Below, piece by piece: positions 60,932 through 64,000 of a DNA stretch of 64,000 bases (positions are counted from its first letter, which is position 1; each line of letters opens with the position of its first letter). The position numbers and the translations under genes were made by a program. A model generated the notes under the pieces. It had not been told where the DNA came from. It did not search any database and saw only the letters and a list, made by a program, of their open reading frames with translations. The stretch is from Pseudomonas frederiksbergensis (GTDB lineage Bacteria > Pseudomonadota > Gammaproteobacteria > Pseudomonadales > Pseudomonadaceae): NCBI RefSeq assembly GCF_003732705.1, contig NZ_MOBR01000027.1, positions 1 through 64,000 of the forward strand, in the 5' to 3' direction.

Positions 60932-60940
60932 TTTCTTCCT

Positions 60941-61050
60941 GATCGTTCCCACGCTCTGCGTGGGAATGCAGCCCGGGACGCTCCGCGTCCCCACCGAAGC
61001 GGACGCGGAGCGTCCATTGAGGCATTCCCACGCAGAGCGTGGGAACGATC
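60941..61050. repeat. 110-base palindromic intergenic repeat, copy 2
   Basis: Same element as at 9717-9823 but in reverse orientation (outer arms GATCGTTCCCACGCTCTGCG and CGCAGAGCGTGGGAACGATC; the two inner palindromes swapped). It starts nine bases after the fliK stop and separates fliK from the fliL promoter. Confidence 0.85.
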
Positions 61051-61083
61051 ATCTCTAACAGCTCGACTCCCTCCCCGACACTT

Positions 61084-61100
61084 CTGGCATAACACTTGCT
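61084..61100 (+). promoter_or_regulatory. Sigma-54 promoter of the fliL operon
   Basis: CTGGCATA-N4-TTGCT with GG at 61086-61087 and GC at 61098-61099, N10 spacing; three mismatches to the consensus. It lies 51 bases before fliL. Confidence 0.8.
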
Positions 61101-61150
61101 CTTGCCTTGCCGTGCGACTGTGAAAACCTGAATAGTGACGGATTATTGGC

Positions 61151-61657
61151 ATGGCGAAGAGCGAAGCAGCAGCAGTGGTTAAAGACCCTGCAACCAAAGG
61201 CAAACTCAAGCTGATCATTGCGATCGTGGTGGCGGTGCTGCTGGCGATCGGTTTGTCCGTGGGGGCTACCTGGTACTTCATGCACAGCGCCCAGAGTAAA
61301 CCTGCCGTGGCGGCTGAAACTGCCCCGACCGGCAAGCAGCCGGCGGTTTTCGAGCCGATGGCGCCAGCCTTCGTCGCCAACTACAACCAGAACGGCCGCC
61401 AACGCTACATGCAGGTGAGTATCACCCTGCAGGGTCGCAATCAGGCTGATCTGGAGGCGCTCAAAGTGCACATGCCGGTCATTCGCAATAATCTCGTCAT
61501 GCTGTTCTCGGGCCAGGATTTCGCCACACTCGCGACGCCGGTCGGCCAGGAAATGTTGCGCCAGAAGGCCACCGCGAGCGTCCAGGAAGTGGCGCAGAAA
61601 GAGCTCGGCAAAGTGGTGATCGAACAGTTGCTTTTCACTAATTTCGTACTGCAGTAG
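61151..61657 (+). CDS. fliL: Flagellar basal body-associated protein FliL
   Basis: A 168-aa inner-membrane protein: short cytoplasmic N-terminus, one membrane helix (about 20-42, LIIAIVVAVLLAIGLSVGATWYF) and a periplasmic stomatin-like domain (QRYMQVSITLQGRNQADLEALKVHMPVIRNNLVMLFSGQDFATL), which rings the stator. First gene of fliLMNOP. Confidence 0.96.
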   Translation: MAKSEAAAVVKDPATKGKLKLIIAIVVAVLLAIGLSVGATWYFMHSAQSKPAVAAETAPTGKQPAVFEPMAPAFVANYNQNGRQRYMQVSITLQGRNQADLEALKVHMPVIRNNLVMLFSGQDFATLATPVGQEMLRQKATASVQEVAQKELGKVVIEQLLFTNFVLQ

Positions 61658-61666
61658 GAACACGAC

Positions 61667-62635
61667 ATGGCCGTGCAGGACCTGCTGTCCCAGGATGAGA
61701 TCGATGCGCTGTTGCATGGCGTCGACGATGGTCTGGTACAGACCGATACCGCTTCCGAACCCGGCAGCGTCAAAAGTTACGACCTGACCAGCCAGGATCG
61801 GATCGTCCGCGGACGCATGCCGACCCTGGAGATGATCAACGAGCGTTTCGCCCGCTACACCCGCATCAGCATGTTCAACATGCTGCGCCGCTCGGCGGAC
61901 GTTGCCGTGGGTGGCGTGCAGGTGATGAAGTTCGGCGAATACGTGCACTCGCTGTACGTGCCGACCAGCCTCAACCTGGTCAAGATCAAACCGTTGCGCG
62001 GCACCGCGCTGTTCATCCTCGACGCCAAACTGGTGTTCAAGCTGGTGGACAACTTCTTCGGCGGCGATGGCCGTCACGCGAAGATCGAAGGGCGTGAATT
62101 CACCCCGACCGAACTGCGTGTGGTGCGCATGGTGCTGGAGCAGGCCTTCATCGATTTGAAAGAAGCCTGGCAGGCGATCATGGAAGTGAACTTCGAGTAC
62201 ATCAACTCGGAAGTGAACCCGGCCATGGCCAATATCGTCGGCCCGAGCGAAGCGATCGTGGTGTCCACGTTCCACATCGAACTCGATGGCGGTGGCGGCG
62301 ACCTGCACGTGACCATGCCGTACTCGATGATCGAGCCGGTGCGCGAAATGCTCGATGCCGGCTTCCAGTCGGACCTCGATGACCAGGACGAACGTTGGGT
62401 CAACGCCTTGCGCCAGGATGTGCTGGACGTGGATGTGCCGATCGGCGCCACCGTGGCCCGTCGTCAGTTGCGCCTGCGGGACATCCTGCACATGCAGCCG
62501 GGGGACATCATCCCGGTCGAGATGCCGGAAGAAATGATCATGCGCGCCAACGGCGTGCCTGCGTTCAAGGTCAAGATGGGCTCGCACAAAGGCAACCTCG
62601 CGTTGCAGGTGATCGAACCGATCGAGCGCCGCTGA
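61667..62635 (+). CDS. fliM: Flagellar motor switch protein FliM
   Basis: A 322-aa C-ring protein. The N-terminal CheY-P binding peptide is DLLSQDEIDALLHG, then a CheC-like middle domain (RFARYTRISMFNMLRRSADV, GGDGRHAKIEGREFTPTELRVV) and a C-terminal SpoA domain (VARRQLRLRDILHMQPGDIIPVEMPEEMIMRANGVPAFKVKMGSHKGNLALQV). It starts nine bases after fliL. Confidence 0.98.
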   Translation: MAVQDLLSQDEIDALLHGVDDGLVQTDTASEPGSVKSYDLTSQDRIVRGRMPTLEMINERFARYTRISMFNMLRRSADVAVGGVQVMKFGEYVHSLYVPTSLNLVKIKPLRGTALFILDAKLVFKLVDNFFGGDGRHAKIEGREFTPTELRVVRMVLEQAFIDLKEAWQAIMEVNFEYINSEVNPAMANIVGPSEAIVVSTFHIELDGGGGDLHVTMPYSMIEPVREMLDAGFQSDLDDQDERWVNALRQDVLDVDVPIGATVARRQLRLRDILHMQPGDIIPVEMPEEMIMRANGVPAFKVKMGSHKGNLALQVIEPIERR

Positions 62636-62697
62636 CCGGCGCTTAACTCCCCATTTAACACTGGCCGCTTCTAAGAGCTGCCCGCCGAGGACACACG

Positions 62698-63156
62698 ATG
62701 AACGACGATATGAACGCCCAGGACGACCAGGCACTGGCTGATGAATGGGCTGCCGCACTGGAAGAAACCGGTGATGCCGGCCAGGACGATATCGATGCGC
62801 TGCTGGCCGCCGACACTGGCAGCTCGGGCTCCAACCGTCTGCCGATGGAAGAGTTCGGCAGCGTGCCGAAGAACAACGAACCGGTGACCCTGGACGGCCC
62901 GAACCTGGACGTGATCCTCGACATCCCGGTATCGATTTCCATGGAGGTCGGCAGCACCGACATCAACATCCGTAACCTGCTGCAACTCAACCAGGGTTCG
63001 GTGATCGAGCTCGATCGCCTGGCCGGCGAGCCGCTGGACGTGCTTGTCAACGGCACCCTCATCGCCCACGGCGAAGTGGTTGTGGTCAACGAGAAGTTCG
63101 GCATCCGCCTGACTGACGTGATCAGCCCAAGCGAACGTATCAAGAAGCTGCGCTAA
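62698..63156 (+). CDS. fliN: Flagellar motor switch protein FliN
   Basis: A 152-aa C-ring protein. An acidic N-terminal extension (about 1-65) is followed by the SpoA domain (LDVILDIPVSISMEVGSTDINIRNLLQLNQGSVIELDRLAGEPLDVLVNGTLIAHGEVVVVNEKFGIRLTDVI), which docks to FliM and FliH. fliO starts at the base after its stop. Confidence 0.98.
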   Translation: MNDDMNAQDDQALADEWAAALEETGDAGQDDIDALLAADTGSSGSNRLPMEEFGSVPKNNEPVTLDGPNLDVILDIPVSISMEVGSTDINIRNLLQLNQGSVIELDRLAGEPLDVLVNGTLIAHGEVVVVNEKFGIRLTDVISPSERIKKLR

Positions 63157-63603
63157 GTGAACAAGGTTCTGGGGTTGTTGCTGGCGCTGCCGGTCAGCGC
63201 TTTGGCGGCCGAGCCGGTGGCCACTGCGTCGGCGGCGGCTGCTCCGGTGGTCAACAGCGGCGTGGCCGGGCAATTGACACAATTGGTGTTCGGCCTGCTG
63301 CTGGTGCTGGGGTTGATCTTCTTCCTCGCCTGGCTGTTGCGTCGGGTGCAGCAGGCCGGACCCGCCGGCAAAGGCCAGGTGATCGAGATTATCGGTTCCC
63401 GCGCCCTGGGTCCTCGCGACCGGTTGATGCTGGTGCAGGTCGGCAATGAGCAGATTCTGCTCGGCCTGAGTCCTGGCACCATCACGGCGTTGCATGTGCT
63501 CAAGGAGCCGGTGCACGTGCCGAGCACCACGGAAAAATCGACCCCGGAATTTGCCCAGCGCCTGATGGAACTGTTGGGCAAGGATCAGAAGGATAAGAAG
63601 TAA
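63157..63603 (+). CDS. fliO: Flagellar biosynthesis protein FliO
   Basis: A 148-aa membrane protein helping FliP assembly. A signal-like N-terminus (VLGLLLALPVSALAAEP), one membrane helix (about 45-66, LTQLVFGLLLVLGLIFFLAWLLRRV) and a cytoplasmic domain (GQVIEIIGSRALGPRDRLMLVQVGNEQILLGLSPGTITALHVL). The GTG start directly follows the fliN stop; its stop overlaps the fliP start (TAATG). Confidence 0.93.
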   Translation: MNKVLGLLLALPVSALAAEPVATASAAAAPVVNSGVAGQLTQLVFGLLLVLGLIFFLAWLLRRVQQAGPAGKGQVIEIIGSRALGPRDRLMLVQVGNEQILLGLSPGTITALHVLKEPVHVPSTTEKSTPEFAQRLMELLGKDQKDKK

Positions 63604-64000
63604 TGGGTGCGCTCCGCATCGTCTTGACGCTGGCCCTGATGCTGGCGGCGCCGTTGGCGCTGGCCGCCGATCCGCTGTCGATCCCGGCCATCACCCTGGG
63701 CACTAATGCGCAGGGTGCGCAGGAATACTCGGTCAGCCTGCAAATCCTGCTGATCATGACCGCGCTGAGCTTTATTCCAGCGTTCGTCATGCTGATGACC
63801 AGCTTCACGCGGATCATCATTGTCTTTTCGATCCTGCGTCAGGCCCTGGGCCTGCAGCAGACACCGTCGAACCAGATCCTCACCGGCATGGCGCTGTTCC
63901 TGACCCTGTTCATCATGGCGCCGGTGTTCGACCGGGTGAACAACGATGCCTTGCAACCGTACCTGGCGGAGAAGCTAACCGCCCAGGATGCCGTGATCAA
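63603..64000 (+). CDS. fliP: Flagellar export gate protein FliP (partial, cut by window end)
   Basis: The first 132 codons of fliP. An N-terminal signal peptide (LTLALMLAAPLALAADP), then membrane helices with family marks SLQILLIMTALSFIPAFVMLMTSFTRIIIVFSILRQALGLQQTPSNQILTGMALFLTLFIMAPVFDRVN. FliP forms the core pore of the export gate with FliQ and FliR. The ATG overlaps the fliO stop; the rest lies beyond the window. Confidence 0.97.
   Translation, partial: MGALRIVLTLALMLAAPLALAADPLSIPAITLGTNAQGAQEYSVSLQILLIMTALSFIPAFVMLMTSFTRIIIVFSILRQALGLQQTPSNQILTGMALFLTLFIMAPVFDRVNNDALQPYLAEKLTAQDAVI

Overview
The window comes from a Pseudomonas chromosome, most likely of the P. fluorescens complex. The evidence is the phhABC/phhR phenylalanine module, the Pseudomonas-type flagellar regulators FleQ and FleSR, sigma-54 (RpoN) -24/-12 promoters in front of flagellar operons, high GC with GTG/TTG starts, and many REPIN-like inverted repeats between genes. 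I saw no rRNA, tRNA, transposase or CRISPR array.

Layout. 1-5.3 kb: an exported alpha/beta hydrolase (-), arfB, an AT-richer delta-60 repeat protein, an MFS transporter (-) and two very small genes (-). 5.3-9.7 kb: phhA-phhB-phhC (-) with the divergent regulator phhR (+). 9.95-18.4 kb: flgFGHIJKL behind a sigma-54 promoter. 18.5-42.6 kb: a flagellin-glycosylation island holding two giant multidomain glycosyltransferases, an all-repeat RTX protein, a CDP-6-deoxyhexose set (rfbF, rfbG, RmlC-like epimerase, C-methyltransferase, SDR reductase, second methyltransferase, CmcI-like protein), a pseudaminic-acid set (pseC, methylase, pseF, a pseG-pseH fusion, pseI), a KAS III enzyme, the Maf glycosyltransferase and an 88-aa protein. 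42.7-46.5 kb: fliC, flaG, fliD, fliS, fliT. 46.7-50.8 kb: fleQ, fleS, fleR. 51-56.8 kb: fliEFGHIJ. 57-59.5 kb: hsbA-hsbR-hptB. 59.5-64 kb: fliK, then fliLMNO and the start of fliP, cut by the window edge.

How it fits together. FleQ sits on top, and sigma-54 motifs with exact GG-N10-GC spacing precede flgF, rfbF, fleS, fliE, fliK and fliL. FliA (sigma-28) motifs precede fliC and fliS, and a one-base-longer variant precedes the RTX gene. The island lies exactly between hook-filament junction genes and flagellin and carries Maf, so its sugars most likely decorate flagellin.

The most notable points are: (1) pseB, which catalyses the first pseudaminic-acid step, is reduced to a 20-codon stub in an otherwise intact pse operon; (2) the CDP-sugar genes suggest an unusual branched, methylated deoxysugar, with a sigma-54-like promoter of their own; (3) an RTX protein made only of repeats, with a sigma-28-like promoter; (4) a 107-110 bp palindromic repeat present in opposite orientations on the two sides of the flagellar block.
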